A stretch of DNA of 64,000 nucleotides, from assembly GCF_004745635.1 (NCBI RefSeq), contig NZ_SRLB01000026.1, positions 1-64,000 of the forward strand, given 5' to 3'. The notes under the pieces were generated by a model, which was not told where the DNA came from, did no database searches, and was given only the letters and a program-made list of their open reading frames with translations. Origin of the DNA: Methylobacterium nonmethylotrophicum (GTDB taxonomy: Bacteria > Pseudomonadota > Alphaproteobacteria > Rhizobiales > Beijerinckiaceae). Position numbers and translations under genes: made by a program. Below are positions 43,566 to 54,096 of this stretch, one piece after another. Numbering within the stretch: position 1 is the first letter of the stretch; every line of letters begins with the position of its first letter.

Positions 43566-43610
43566 CTTGCCAGGCACCGTCTTGCCAGGACACATCCTGC
43601 CCGGACTCCA
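43566..43610 (+). repeat. Three tandem 15-base repeats before the PRC-barrel start
   Basis: CTTGCCAGGCACCGT, CTTGCCAGGACACAT and CCTGCCCGGACTCCA follow each other without gaps, ending four bases before ATG 43615. If translated they would give an LPG-x-x repeat. They occupy the place of the ribosome-binding site. A similar array with G and C exchanged lies at 44397-44441. Confidence 0.65.
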
Positions 43611-43614
43611 GCGG

Positions 43615-44304
43615 ATGATCTTCGCGGCCTTCGCGGCGCTCTCGGCCGTGACGGTCGCCGGGGCGCAGCAGGGCTCGGCGCCCGCGGACGCGCAGAAGCC
43701 CCCGGCGGCGATGCCGGCCCAGACGGCCCCGGCCGCGACTCCGACCGCCCAGGCTCCGGTGCCGCAGGCTCCGGCGCCGCAGGCGCCCGCGAACGCGGCC
43801 CCGGCGAATCCCGCTGCCGCGCCCGCCGCGCAGGCCCCGACGGTTCCGCCCGGCACCCCCGCCACGGTGCTGGACACGCAGGACTACGACGGGGTGCTGG
43901 GCAAGCCGGTGCGCAGCGCCGCCGGCGAGGATATGGGCCGGATCATCGACATCATCGTCGACAAGGACGGCCGGCCCCGGGCGGCGATCATCGATTTCGG
44001 CGGTTTCCTGGGCGTCGGTTCGCGCAAGATCGCGGTCGACTGGCGCGCCCTGCACTTCTCGGCCGACAACAAGCCCGGCCGCGCGGTGCTGCAGCTCAAC
44101 CGCAACCAGGTGCGGGTCTCGCCCGAATACAAGCCCGGCGACCCGATCGTGGTGCTCGGGCCCGCCGGCCCGGTCCCGGCGCCCGCCACGGCCGCCGCTC
44201 CGCCGGCATCGGCCGTGCCCGCTCCCGCCCCGGCGCCGGCGGCGCCCGGGTCGGCAGCGCCGGACGCCGACCAGGCCACGGCGCGCAACCCCCCGGACAA
44301 ATGA
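43615..44304 (+). CDS. Exported PRC-barrel domain protein
   Basis: A 229-residue protein with a Sec signal peptide (MIFAAFAALSAVTVAGAQ). Alanine/proline-rich linkers lie on both sides (about 20-80 and 180-229) of a PRC-barrel domain: VLGKPVRSAAGEDMGRIIDIIVDKDGRPRAAIIDFGGFLGVGSRKIAVDWRAL. PRC-barrel proteins in alphaproteobacteria are often stress-induced envelope proteins. The upstream EcfG-like motif fits this. The start at 43615 is chosen for its signal peptide. The stop overlaps the start of the MFS gene (ATGA). Confidence 0.83.
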   Translation: MIFAAFAALSAVTVAGAQQGSAPADAQKPPAAMPAQTAPAATPTAQAPVPQAPAPQAPANAAPANPAAAPAAQAPTVPPGTPATVLDTQDYDGVLGKPVRSAAGEDMGRIIDIIVDKDGRPRAAIIDFGGFLGVGSRKIAVDWRALHFSADNKPGRAVLQLNRNQVRVSPEYKPGDPIVVLGPAGPVPAPATAAAPPASAVPAPAPAPAAPGSAAPDADQATARNPPDK

Positions 44305-45710
44305 CGCGACCGCGCCAGGTTCACCGCCGCCCCCTCGCCCACCGTGACCGGGAGGTCCCTCGTTCCGAGATGCGACCGGACCTCCGTCAGGACCCGAGGC
44401 AGGACGCGCCAAGGCAGGATCCGCCAAGGCCGGATTCGCCGCGCCATGACCCGGCCCGCGACCGGGGCGGCCTCCCTGCGGGCCGGCGGCGGGAGAAGCC
44501 GGCGCCGTCGCTCACCAGCACCCGCGGCCTCGACGCCTTCACGTTCTTCGTCGCCAACCTGCAGACCGGGTTCGGCCCGTTCGTGGCGGTCTACTTTACC
44601 TCCCAGAGCTGGACCCAGTCCGATATCGGCCTGGTGCTGACCATCGGCGGCCTGTTCAGCCTGTTCGGGCAGGTCCCGGGCGGTGCCTTCGTCGACTGGG
44701 TGCGCTCGAAGCGCTTCGTGGCCGCCCTGTCGGTGGCGGTGATCGGCGCCTCCGCCGCCGGCCTCGCCCTGTTCCCGACCTTCCTGATCGTCGCGCTCTC
44801 GATGGCGGCCCACTCGATCGCGAGCTGCACGCTGACGCCGGCGATCGCCGCGATCAGCCTCGGCCTCGTCGGCCACGCCGCCCTCGGCGAGCGGCTCGGG
44901 CGCAACGCCCGCTTCTCCTCGATCGGCAACGCGCTCGCCGCCGCCGGCATGGGCGCCTGCGGCTACTATCTCTCGAGCGAGGCGGTGTTCTACGTCACGG
45001 CCGCCCTGGCGCTGCCGACGCTCGCCGCCCTGTGGTTCGTGCGCGCGAGCGAGATCGACGTGGTGCGCCCGCAAGCGCCCGAGGGCGGCGAGGCGCCGGG
45101 CGGCTGGGCGAGCCTGAAGCTCCTCGTCACCAACCGGGCGCTCCTGTGCTTTTCCGCCTGCATCACCCTGTTCTTCGTCGCCAACGCGGCGATGCTGCCG
45201 CTCGTCGGCAGCGTGCTCACGGTGCGCACGAGCCAGACCGCCACCATCCTGATCGCCGCCTGCATCATGGCTCCGCAACTGGTGATGGCACTGATCGCCC
45301 CGGCGGTCGGCCGTGCCGCCCAGGCCTACGGGCGCCGGCCGCTCCTCGTCATCGGCTTCGCCGCCCTGCCGATCCGCGGCCTCCTGTTCGCCTATACCGA
45401 CGCGCCCGAGCTGCTGGTGGCGGTGCAGATCTTCGACGGCATCTCGGCCGCGGTGCTCGGCGTGATGGTGCCGCTGATCGTGGCCGACTGCACCCGCGGC
45501 ACCGGCCGCTTCAACATGGCGCTCGGGGCGGTCGGCACCGCCATGGGCCTGGGGGCGGCGGCGAGCACCACGCTGTCGGGCTACATGGCCGACCATTTCG
45601 GCTCCCACGCCGCCTTCCTGGGCCTCGCCGCGGTGGCCTTCGCGGCCTTCGTGCTGGTGGTGCTGATCATGCCGGAGACCCGGCGGCCGGCGGCGAAAAC
45701 CACCGGTTGA
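44301..45710 (+). CDS. Major facilitator superfamily transporter
   Basis: A 469-residue inner-membrane transporter with about 12 helices beginning near residue 76 (GLDAFTFFVANLQTGFGPFVAVYF). The inter-helix motif 2-3 reads GQVPGGAFVDWVRSKR. The substrate is not predictable; drug or metabolite efflux is common in this group. The first 70 residues are basic and repetitive (RQDPRQDAPRQDPPRPDSPRHD), encoded by the 15-base repeats at 44397-44441, so the true start may be further in (ATG 44370) or the tail may be a repeat insertion. ATG 44301 overlaps the PRC-barrel stop. Confidence 0.85.
   Translation: MTRPRQVHRRPLAHRDREVPRSEMRPDLRQDPRQDAPRQDPPRPDSPRHDPARDRGGLPAGRRREKPAPSLTSTRGLDAFTFFVANLQTGFGPFVAVYFTSQSWTQSDIGLVLTIGGLFSLFGQVPGGAFVDWVRSKRFVAALSVAVIGASAAGLALFPTFLIVALSMAAHSIASCTLTPAIAAISLGLVGHAALGERLGRNARFSSIGNALAAAGMGACGYYLSSEAVFYVTAALALPTLAALWFVRASEIDVVRPQAPEGGEAPGGWASLKLLVTNRALLCFSACITLFFVANAAMLPLVGSVLTVRTSQTATILIAACIMAPQLVMALIAPAVGRAAQAYGRRPLLVIGFAALPIRGLLFAYTDAPELLVAVQIFDGISAAVLGVMVPLIVADCTRGTGRFNMALGAVGTAMGLGAAASTTLSGYMADHFGSHAAFLGLAAVAFAAFVLVVLIMPETRRPAAKTTG
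44397..44441 (+). repeat. Three tandem 15-base repeats inside the MFS 5' end
   Basis: AGGCAGGACGCGCCA, AGGCAGGATCCGCCA and AGGCCGGATTCGCCG are contiguous. Being a multiple of three they keep the frame and encode the basic, Asp/Pro/Arg repeat of the MFS N-terminus. They look like the inverted counterpart of the array at 43566-43610. Confidence 0.65.
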
Positions 45711-45931
45711 GGGATGGGTGCGCTGCAGCGCCGCTCAACTCCCGTTCAGGATCGGCGGATTACACGGCGGGCAGCATCGTTCGCCTGCAACATAAGGTGA
45801 CGCTTGCGCGTTGCGAGAATCGGGTGGGGTTTGCGGACGAGATGCGGGGAGATCGCGGCGGGGTTCTTGCATCCCGTCTCTCCCCCGACCGCTGGCCGCA
45901 CGCGTGCGAAGAACCGGGATCGATCGCCACG

Positions 45932-47698
<1,767 letters not shown>

Positions 47699-48514
47699 CG
47701 GGCTCGCGGCCTCGTCGCTCGGGGAGGTAGGGGCTCGCGTCGCGGTGAGCCCCCTGTGCCGTGAAAACCGCAACTGCTCCTGCGCGCTGTTGTGCGGGGC
47801 CCCGCGTACCTGGACATCGCGGGTTCTCTCCTCTCCCCGCGGGCGCAGGGCTGTCCGGGGAAGAGGAGAAATCCTGCGCTCGATCGTTCTGCGGACGGCG
47901 CGACCGGCGGTCGCGCAAACTCGGCTGACCCGTGACGGAGTCACGTCGAAGCCCGATAGCGGGCTCACGGCCGTCGTTGGCTGTCATCATCCGACCTGAC
48001 GACGGAGCTTGCCCGGCGCCTCCTCGCCAGGGCTCAGGCCGCCGGTGAGGGTGACCGTCATCGGCCCTGAGAGATGGCGTGCGTCCCCGGGCATCCCCGC
48101 GCGGCGGGCTTTCCAGGACCGATCGGCTGAACCCCGACCTTCGCGCATCACCCGAAGTTCGCCGATGCCGCTCGTGTGACCAATCGGCGTGCCTGTCGCA
48201 GCCGGATCGGCGTCGCGCGCGATGCGGTGCGCCCTCGTGCGCTGCCGCAATTCCCCCCAAGTCATGCCGCGCGCGATCACCGCAACGGCTCCGGTCGCGA
48301 GAGACACGCCGCTCAGGTCGCCCAGAAACGGCTGCGCCTGCGGCGAGCCCTCCGCTGTCCGGCGATGTATTAACAAATGTTAGTCTGATTCCGGACACGG
48401 ATAACTTGACCATTGCCATCAAGGCAAACATCGACACGCTCCGTGCCAAATCGATCACAGTTTCGCCCGCAGTCGACGTCTAGTGTAGGTCAAATTCGGG
48501 AGTGGGAGACCTCC
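47699..48514. other. Intergenic region with a fragment of a dispersed palindromic repeat
   Basis: About 816 bases without a convincing gene. At 47828-47860 lie CTCCTCTCCCCGCGGGC and GCAGGGCTGTCCGGGG, pieces of the element at 8683-8953 in rearranged order. A leftward open frame of 129 codons (47987-48376) has no recognisable domain. Bases 48370-48510 are less GC-rich and likely contain the promoter of the radical SAM gene, whose ribosome-binding site GGGAG is at about 48501-48507. Confidence 0.55.
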
Positions 48515-50167
48515 ATGCCGAACTTGCCGCTGCCTGCGCCCCGCGTCCTGCTGGTCTCGCCGCGCTTCAACGCCAACTCCTTCTGGGGCTTCGAAGCGGC
48601 CTGCGCGCTGCAGGGCGCGCGCTGCCTCGCCCCGCCGCTCGGCCTGATCACGCTGGCCGCGATGCTGCCGCAGACCTGGCGCCTGCGGCTGATCGACCGC
48701 AACGCGCAGGACCTGACCGACGCCGACATCGCCGGGGCCGACCTCGTGATGAGCGGCGGCATGCTTCCGCAGGAGCCCGACATCGTCGCCCTGATGGAAC
48801 GATGCCGGCGCCTCGGCGTGCCGATCTGCCTCGGCGGCCCGGCGCCGACCTCGACGCCCGAGGCCTTCGCGGAGGCCGACTTCATCGTGATCGGCGAGGC
48901 CGAGGGCATCATCCACGAGTTCGTGGCCGCCTGGGAGGCCGGTGAGCGACGCGGCCGCTTCACGGCGCCGAAGTTCAAGGCGGATGTCACCAAGACGCCG
49001 ATCCCGCGCTTCGACCTCCTGGATTTCAAGAACTACCTGTGGGTGAACGTCCAGTTCTCGCGCGGCTGCCCGTTCACCTGCGAGTTCTGCGACATCATCG
49101 AGCTGTACGGCCGGGCGCCGCGCACCAAGACGGCGCCGCAGATGCTGGCCGAGCTCGACCGCCTGCTGGAGCTCGGCTATCGCGGCCATGTCGACTTCGT
49201 CGACGACAACCTGATCGGCAACAAGAAGGCGGTGAAGGCCTTCCTGCCCCACCTCCAGGCCTGGCAGGAGCGGCACGGCTTCCCGTTCAAGTTCTCGACC
49301 GAGGCGTCGCTGAACCTCGCCGACGATCCCGAGCTGCTGCGGCTGATGCGCCGCTGCAACTTCTTCGCGCTGTTCGTCGGCATCGAGACGCCGGACGAGG
49401 CGACGCTGATCCAGACCCAGAAGAAGCAGAACACCCGCCGCAGCATCGCCGAGAGCGTCCACCGCATCTACAAGGCCGGGATGTACGTGGCGGCCGGCTT
49501 CATCGTCGGCTTCGACACCGAGGAGCGGAGCGTCGCCGACGCGATGACGGCGTGCATCCGCGACACCAGCATCCCGACCGCGACGGTCGGGCTGCTCACG
49601 GCCCTGCCCAACACCCAGCTGTCGCGCCGCCTCGAGAAGGAGGGACGCCTGTTCGGCCGTTTCCGCCAGTCGATGACCGAATCGGGCGACATGTGCACCG
49701 CCGGGCTCAACTTCACCACGCTGCGCCCGCGCCGGGAGATCATGCAGGATTACCGCGACGTGGTGGCGGCGACCTACAGCCCGGCGGCGTACTTCGCCCG
49801 GGTGCGCCGGCTCGGGCGGCTGCTCGACCGGCCGACGCTGCGGCCGCGCCGCATCCACTGGCAGACCCTGCGCCGGGACACCGCCGCGTTCCTGCGCCTC
49901 CTCTGGTGCCTGCACGTCCGGCACCCGGAACTCGCCGGCCATTTCTGGCGCACGCTCGCCGACTGCCTGCGCCACCGCCCGAAATCCTTCGAGGCGGTCC
50001 TGCGCAACGTCGCGCACTTCGTCCACCTCTATCCGTTCGGGCAATACGTCGTGCGGACCATCGACGCGCGCATCGCCGATCTCGATGCCGGGCACTGGAG
50101 CGAGCCCGAGATCCTGCCGGCAGCCCAGGATGACCGTGCCCCGCACCCCGTCGCTGCCGTGGCCTGA
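48515..50167 (+). CDS. B12-binding domain radical SAM protein (DUF4070-type C-terminus)
   Basis: The 550-residue protein has an N-terminal cobalamin-binding-like Rossmann domain (VLLVSPRFNANSFWGFEAACAL to ICLGGPAPTSTPEAFAEADFIVIGEAEG). A radical SAM core follows, with the [4Fe-4S] motif C185-x3-C189-x2-C192 (GCPFTCEFCDI), HVDFVDDNLIGNKK and FVGIETPDEATLIQTQKKQN. A C-terminal DUF4070-like region closes it. It should bind SAM and perhaps cobalamin for a methyl transfer or rearrangement. The hopanoid methylases HpnP/HpnR belong to the same broad group, but this is not a clear match. ATG 48515 has GGGAG seven bases upstream. Confidence 0.9.
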   Translation: MPNLPLPAPRVLLVSPRFNANSFWGFEAACALQGARCLAPPLGLITLAAMLPQTWRLRLIDRNAQDLTDADIAGADLVMSGGMLPQEPDIVALMERCRRLGVPICLGGPAPTSTPEAFAEADFIVIGEAEGIIHEFVAAWEAGERRGRFTAPKFKADVTKTPIPRFDLLDFKNYLWVNVQFSRGCPFTCEFCDIIELYGRAPRTKTAPQMLAELDRLLELGYRGHVDFVDDNLIGNKKAVKAFLPHLQAWQERHGFPFKFSTEASLNLADDPELLRLMRRCNFFALFVGIETPDEATLIQTQKKQNTRRSIAESVHRIYKAGMYVAAGFIVGFDTEERSVADAMTACIRDTSIPTATVGLLTALPNTQLSRRLEKEGRLFGRFRQSMTESGDMCTAGLNFTTLRPRREIMQDYRDVVAATYSPAAYFARVRRLGRLLDRPTLRPRRIHWQTLRRDTAAFLRLLWCLHVRHPELAGHFWRTLADCLRHRPKSFEAVLRNVAHFVHLYPFGQYVVRTIDARIADLDAGHWSEPEILPAAQDDRAPHPVAAVA

Positions 50168-50235
50168 CGCCGCTCCTCGCGCCTCCGGGACGGCAAGGGG
50201 CCGGAACGTCGGGCTTCGCGCGCCGCTCCTGCTGT

Positions 50236-50267
50236 GATGGTCTTCCGGCCATGTCCGGAAGATCATC
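50236..50267 (+). terminator. Hairpin downstream of the radical SAM gene
   Basis: A 13-base stem, GATGGTCTTCCGG with CCGGAAGATCATC (one wobble pair), surrounds a six-base loop. It lies 69 bases past the stop. There is no T-tract, so termination is not assured. Confidence 0.45.
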
Positions 50268-50522
50268 GCGGATCACGACCCGCGGCGCGTCGCCGACGAG
50301 CGGCAATTTCACCGCGGCACCGCGAGCGAGCGGAGCCGTATAGCGGCGCCTCGGGCCGGGATCATCGGTCGCATGCCCGCGTTTCAATTGGGCCGGCGCG
50401 ATTTGTGCGATGCGATGAACCTTCCGCTGGGTTCGCCGTTGTACGCGGGTGCCGCCTGTCGCAAGGGCACCGGAGCGTGACCGCGGCAGGCATCATCCAG
50501 CCCGGCCAATCGAGGATCGTCG

Positions 50523-50621
50523 ATGCTGAAGACCATCACCTACGCGATGATCGGTGTCCTGACCTGCGGGTTGCTGGCGGCCGTGGTCGGCGCCTCCGGC
50601 AGCCTCGTGGCCGGACACTAG
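50523..50621 (+). CDS. Small single-membrane-segment protein (possible)
   Basis: A 32-residue frame, MLKTITYAMIGVLTCGLLAA... ending SLVAGH, is almost entirely a hydrophobic helix with one positive residue before it. GAGG lies eight bases before the ATG, a good ribosome-binding site. It sits alone in a gap of about 500 bases between the radical SAM gene and the convergent HlyD gene. It could be a small membrane protein; too short for family recognition. Confidence 0.4.
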   Translation: MLKTITYAMIGVLTCGLLAAVVGASGSLVAGH

Positions 50622-50672
50622 CGACCGGGAGGCCCGCCCCGCCGATCGCGGCAGCGGGCCCCGCCCCGTCTC

Positions 50673-51980
50673 CTACTTCTCCCGGAAGGCTCTCGCGACC
50701 TGGTCGGCGAGCGGCTTGGTGAAGAAGCTCAGCACCGTGCGGCCCTCCGTCTGGATGAAGGCCTCGACCGGCATGCCGGGCGTGAGCCTGACGGCGCCGA
50801 GGCGCTTCAGCTCGTCCTCCGGCACGGCGATGCGGGTCGTGTAGTGGCCCTGGCCAGTGCGCGGGTCGGTGGTCAGGTCGGGCGAGATCCGCGATACCGC
50901 CCCGGCGATGACCGGCGTCGTGCGCTGGTTGAAGGCCGAGAAGCGCAAGGACGCCGCCTGCCCGACATGGACCTGGTCGATGTCCTGCGGCGCGAGCTTG
51001 GCCTCGACCGTCAGGTGGTCGGCCGTCGGCACGATCTGCATGATCTCGGCGCCCGGCGCCACCACGCCGCCGACGGTATGGACCGCGAGCTGGTGGACGA
51101 GGCCGTCCTGCGGCGCGCGGATCTCGACGCGCTTGAGCTGGTCCTCGGCGGTGATGCGCCGCTCGGCATATTCCGACGTCTTGCTGCGGATCTCGGCCAG
51201 CTCCTTGCCGGTCTCGGTGCGCAGGTCCTGGTCGATCTGCAGGATCTGCAGCCGCGTCTCGGTGATCCGGCCGCGCACCTGCGCGATGGTGGAGATCAAG
51301 GTCCCCTTCTCGCCCTCGAGCCGCGCGAGGTCGCGCTCGAGCGCACTCACCCGCTGGATCGGCACCAGCTTCTTGTTCCACAGGTCGCGCACCCCGCCGA
51401 GCTCCTGCTCGATGAGGGCGATCTCCCGCACCTTGGCGGCGATCTGCTCGTCTAGGCCGCGGATCTGCTCGTCGAGCTGGCCGACGCGCTCGGCGAGCTG
51501 CGACTTCTGGCCCTCCCGGGCGCTGGCGCGGGTCTGGAAGAGCCGGCGCTCCCCGCTCATCAGGCCGGCCACCACCGGATCGGCGGCCCGGGCCGTCAGC
51601 TCGCCCGGGAAGGCGAGGTCGGGGGCGCCGTCGCGCTCGGCCTCGAGGCGGGCGCGGCGGGCGGTCGATTCGTCGATCGAGCGGGTGACGATGGCGAGGT
51701 TGGCCTGCAGCACCGTCTCGTCGAGGCGCAGCAGCACGTCGCCGGCCGCGACCCGATCGCCGTTCTTGACGCGCAGCGCACCGACGACGCCGCCGGTCGG
51801 GTGCTGCACCTTCTTGACGTCGGATTCGACCACCAGCGAGCCGGCGGTGACGACGGCGCCGGAGAACTCGGCGAAGGCGGCCCAGCCGCCGGCACCGACG
51901 AACAGGAGCGCGCCGCCGACGGCGCCGGCGAGGAGATGCCGGCGGATCGAGGCCTGCGTCGCGGGGCTGATCGGGTTCAT
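50673..51980 (-). CDS. Type I secretion periplasmic adaptor (HlyD/PrtE family)
   Basis: A 435-residue membrane fusion protein that links the inner-membrane ABC transporter to an outer-membrane TolC-type channel. Layout: a short cytoplasmic N-terminus; one membrane helix (LLAGAVGGALLFVGAGGWAAFAEF); a split lipoyl/barrel-sandwich domain (GGVVGALRVKNGDRVAAGDVLLRLDET); long coiled-coil helices (about 110-290); then RAPQDGLVHQLAVHTVGGVVAPG and the ending GMPVEAFIQTEGRTVLSFFTKPLADQVARAFREK, a typical PrtE-type C-terminus. The start overlaps the transporter stop by four bases. Confidence 0.93.
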   Translation of the reverse strand: MNPISPATQASIRRHLLAGAVGGALLFVGAGGWAAFAEFSGAVVTAGSLVVESDVKKVQHPTGGVVGALRVKNGDRVAAGDVLLRLDETVLQANLAIVTRSIDESTARRARLEAERDGAPDLAFPGELTARAADPVVAGLMSGERRLFQTRASAREGQKSQLAERVGQLDEQIRGLDEQIAAKVREIALIEQELGGVRDLWNKKLVPIQRVSALERDLARLEGEKGTLISTIAQVRGRITETRLQILQIDQDLRTETGKELAEIRSKTSEYAERRITAEDQLKRVEIRAPQDGLVHQLAVHTVGGVVAPGAEIMQIVPTADHLTVEAKLAPQDIDQVHVGQAASLRFSAFNQRTTPVIAGAVSRISPDLTTDPRTGQGHYTTRIAVPEDELKRLGAVRLTPGMPVEAFIQTEGRTVLSFFTKPLADQVARAFREK

Positions 51981-53944
51981 CGCGGGCTTCCTCCCTGGGC
52001 GGCCCTGAGTGTGACGGGGGCGAACCCGGCGGCGAAGCCTGCCGTGGGGGCGGCGGGCATCGCACGGGGCCGGCCGAGGGTCGGCAGGACCTCGTCGCGC
52101 GGCCCGAGCGCCTGGACCCGGCCGTTGGCCATCACCATCACCTGATCGACCGCCGCCAGCGCGCTCGGCCGGTGGGCGATCACCACCACGATGCCGCCGC
52201 GCGCCCGCACCCCGGCGATCGCCTCGGTGAGCGCCGCCTCGCCCTCCTGGTCGAGGTTGGCGTTCGGCTCGTCGAGCACCACCAGGAACGGATCGCCGTA
52301 GAGGGCCCGGGCGAGGGCCAGGCGCTGGCGCTGGCCGGCCGAGAGCAGCGCGCCGCGCTCGCCGATCTGGGTCTGGTAGCCGTCGGGCAGCGACAGGATC
52401 AGGTCGTGGACCCGGGCGGCCCGGGCGGCCGCGATGATGCCTTGCGCCTCGGCGCCGGGCCGGAAGCGCGCGATGTTGGCCGCCACCGTGCCGGGAAACA
52501 GCTCGACCTCCTGCGGCAGGTAGCCGACATGACGGCCGAGATCCTGCGGCCGCCACTGGTCGAGGCGGGCGCCGTCGAGGCGCACCGCGCCGCGCGCCGG
52601 CGGCCAGATCCCGACGATCAGGCGCGCGAGCGACGACTTGCCGGAGGCGCTGTGGCCGACGATGCCGAGCCCCTGCCCGCCCTTGAGCGTCAGGCCGATG
52701 TCGAGGGCGGTGAGCCGCTGGCCGCCGGGCGGGCCGACGCTCGCCTGCTCGACGATCAAGGCCTCGCGGGGCGCCGGCAGGGTCACGCCGTCGGGCTCCT
52801 CGCCGGCGGCGGCGAGGGCCGCGCCGAGGTGGCGCCAGCATTCGCGGGCAGCGGAGAACGTCTTCCAGTAGCCGATCGCCTGGTCGATCGGCCCGAGCGC
52901 GCGGGCGCTCAGGATCGAGCCGGCGATGATGATTCCGGCGGTGGCCTCCTGGCGGATCACCAGGAAGGCGCCGACGCCGAGGACGGCCGATTGCAGCACC
53001 ACCCGCAGCACCTTCGCGGCGTTGTGGATCGCCCCCGTGATCTCGGCGGTGCGCTCCTGGGTGGCGTGCGAGGCGGCGTTGACCCGGGCCCACAGGCCGG
53101 CGAGGTCGGGCTCCATGCCCATCGCCCGCACGGTCTCGGCGTTGCGCCGGCTCGCCTCGGCGACGAAGCCGCGGGCGGCCGACGCCTCGCGGGCGTCGCG
53201 GGCGTGGTGGCGGGTCAGGATCTCGGCCAAAGCCGTCAGGCCGACGAGGGCGAGCGCCCCGAGGAGCGCGGTCAACCCGATCCAGACGTGGAAGGCGAAG
53301 AGCAGCGCGAGGTAGACCGGGACCCAGGGCAGGTCGAACAGCGCGCCAGGGCCCCCGCCGGAGAGGGCCCCGCGGATCTGGTCGAGGTCGCGAATCGGGC
53401 GAAGCTCGTCGGCCTCCGCCCGGCCGCGCAGCGGCAGGGTGACGACGGCGCGGAAGACGCGCCGGCTCAAGGCCTCGTCGAAGGCCCGCCCCGCCCGCAG
53501 CAGCAGGCGCGACCGGATCAGGTCGAAGAAGCCCTGGCCGAGATAGAGCACCAGCACGATCAGGCTGAGACCCACCAGGGTCGGCACGCTGCGGCTCGGG
53601 ATGACCCGGTCGTAGACCTCGAGCATGTAGAACGAGCCGGCGAGCGCCAGGAGGTTGACGGCGCCGCTGAGCACCGCGACTCCGAGGACGACGTGGCGCA
53701 GCTGCGCGAGCGCCGCGACGATCGGCGGGGCGGAATCCGCCCGGGACGGTCCGAGGCCGAAGGCCGTGAGCGCGTCGTGCCGGAGCCCGGAGCCCGGCGC
53801 GGCGCGCCCGGTGTGATCGGCCGCGGCGGGGTCGTCACGCCGGTCGCGCAGCTTGTGGACCCGCCGCAGGGCCGCGGCGGCCCGGTCGCGCGCGACGTCG
53901 CGGAGGCGCCCGGGCTGCAGGAGGCGAAGATCGAGAAGTGTCAC
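51977..53944 (-). CDS. Type I secretion permease/ATPase (PrtD family)
   Basis: A 655-residue ABC exporter. The permease domain starts VVLGVAVLSGAVNLLALAGSFYMLEVYDRVIPSRSVPTL, the PrtD/AprD hallmark. The ATPase has Walker A GHSASGKSS, signature LSAGQRQRLALARALY and Walker B LVVLDEPNANLD. GTG 53944 is chosen because upstream codons to ATG 54088 lose the strong GC3 bias; ATG 54088, though, has AGGA at good spacing just after the upstream gene, so a longer product is possible. Downstream it is coupled to the HlyD adaptor, and upstream lies a likely cargo gene. Confidence 0.91.
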   Translation of the reverse strand: MTLLDLRLLQPGRLRDVARDRAAAALRRVHKLRDRRDDPAAADHTGRAAPGSGLRHDALTAFGLGPSRADSAPPIVAALAQLRHVVLGVAVLSGAVNLLALAGSFYMLEVYDRVIPSRSVPTLVGLSLIVLVLYLGQGFFDLIRSRLLLRAGRAFDEALSRRVFRAVVTLPLRGRAEADELRPIRDLDQIRGALSGGGPGALFDLPWVPVYLALLFAFHVWIGLTALLGALALVGLTALAEILTRHHARDAREASAARGFVAEASRRNAETVRAMGMEPDLAGLWARVNAASHATQERTAEITGAIHNAAKVLRVVLQSAVLGVGAFLVIRQEATAGIIIAGSILSARALGPIDQAIGYWKTFSAARECWRHLGAALAAAGEEPDGVTLPAPREALIVEQASVGPPGGQRLTALDIGLTLKGGQGLGIVGHSASGKSSLARLIVGIWPPARGAVRLDGARLDQWRPQDLGRHVGYLPQEVELFPGTVAANIARFRPGAEAQGIIAAARAARVHDLILSLPDGYQTQIGERGALLSAGQRQRLALARALYGDPFLVVLDEPNANLDQEGEAALTEAIAGVRARGGIVVVIAHRPSALAAVDQVMVMANGRVQALGPRDEVLPTLGRPRAMPAAPTAGFAAGFAPVTLRAAQGGSPR

Positions 53945-54096
53945 GGGGATCAAGGGCTCCGTGTGGCGGCACGCGGCAGGGCGAGCCCGGCCGGCTGGAC
54001 CCGGTGCGGCGGCGCGACGAGGCGGTGGGAGATCGATGGCGCGCGGGACCCCGCCCGCCGGCCGTTTCGAGACCGGCGGGCGGGGCATCACGTTCC

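Larger units (their letters stand above)
43085..43614. other. Divergent intergenic region before the PRC-barrel gene
   Basis: These 530 bases lie between divergent pdxJ and the PRC-barrel gene. Open frames extend through here in several registers, but their products are Arg/Pro-rich and unlike proteins. The region holds a candidate EcfG promoter (43503-43527) and three 15-base direct repeats (43566-43610). A longer start for the PRC-barrel gene at 43393 or 43546 is formally open. Confidence 0.55.

Noticed and set aside
47987..48376. Leftward 129-codon frame
   Set aside because: No ribosome-binding site, domain or membrane segment; codon bias weaker than real genes nearby.
53945..54088. N-terminal extension of the PrtD-type transporter to ATG 54088
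   Set aside because: Third-position GC bias drops sharply in this stretch, although a ribosome-binding site is present; the GTG at 53944 was preferred with reservation.
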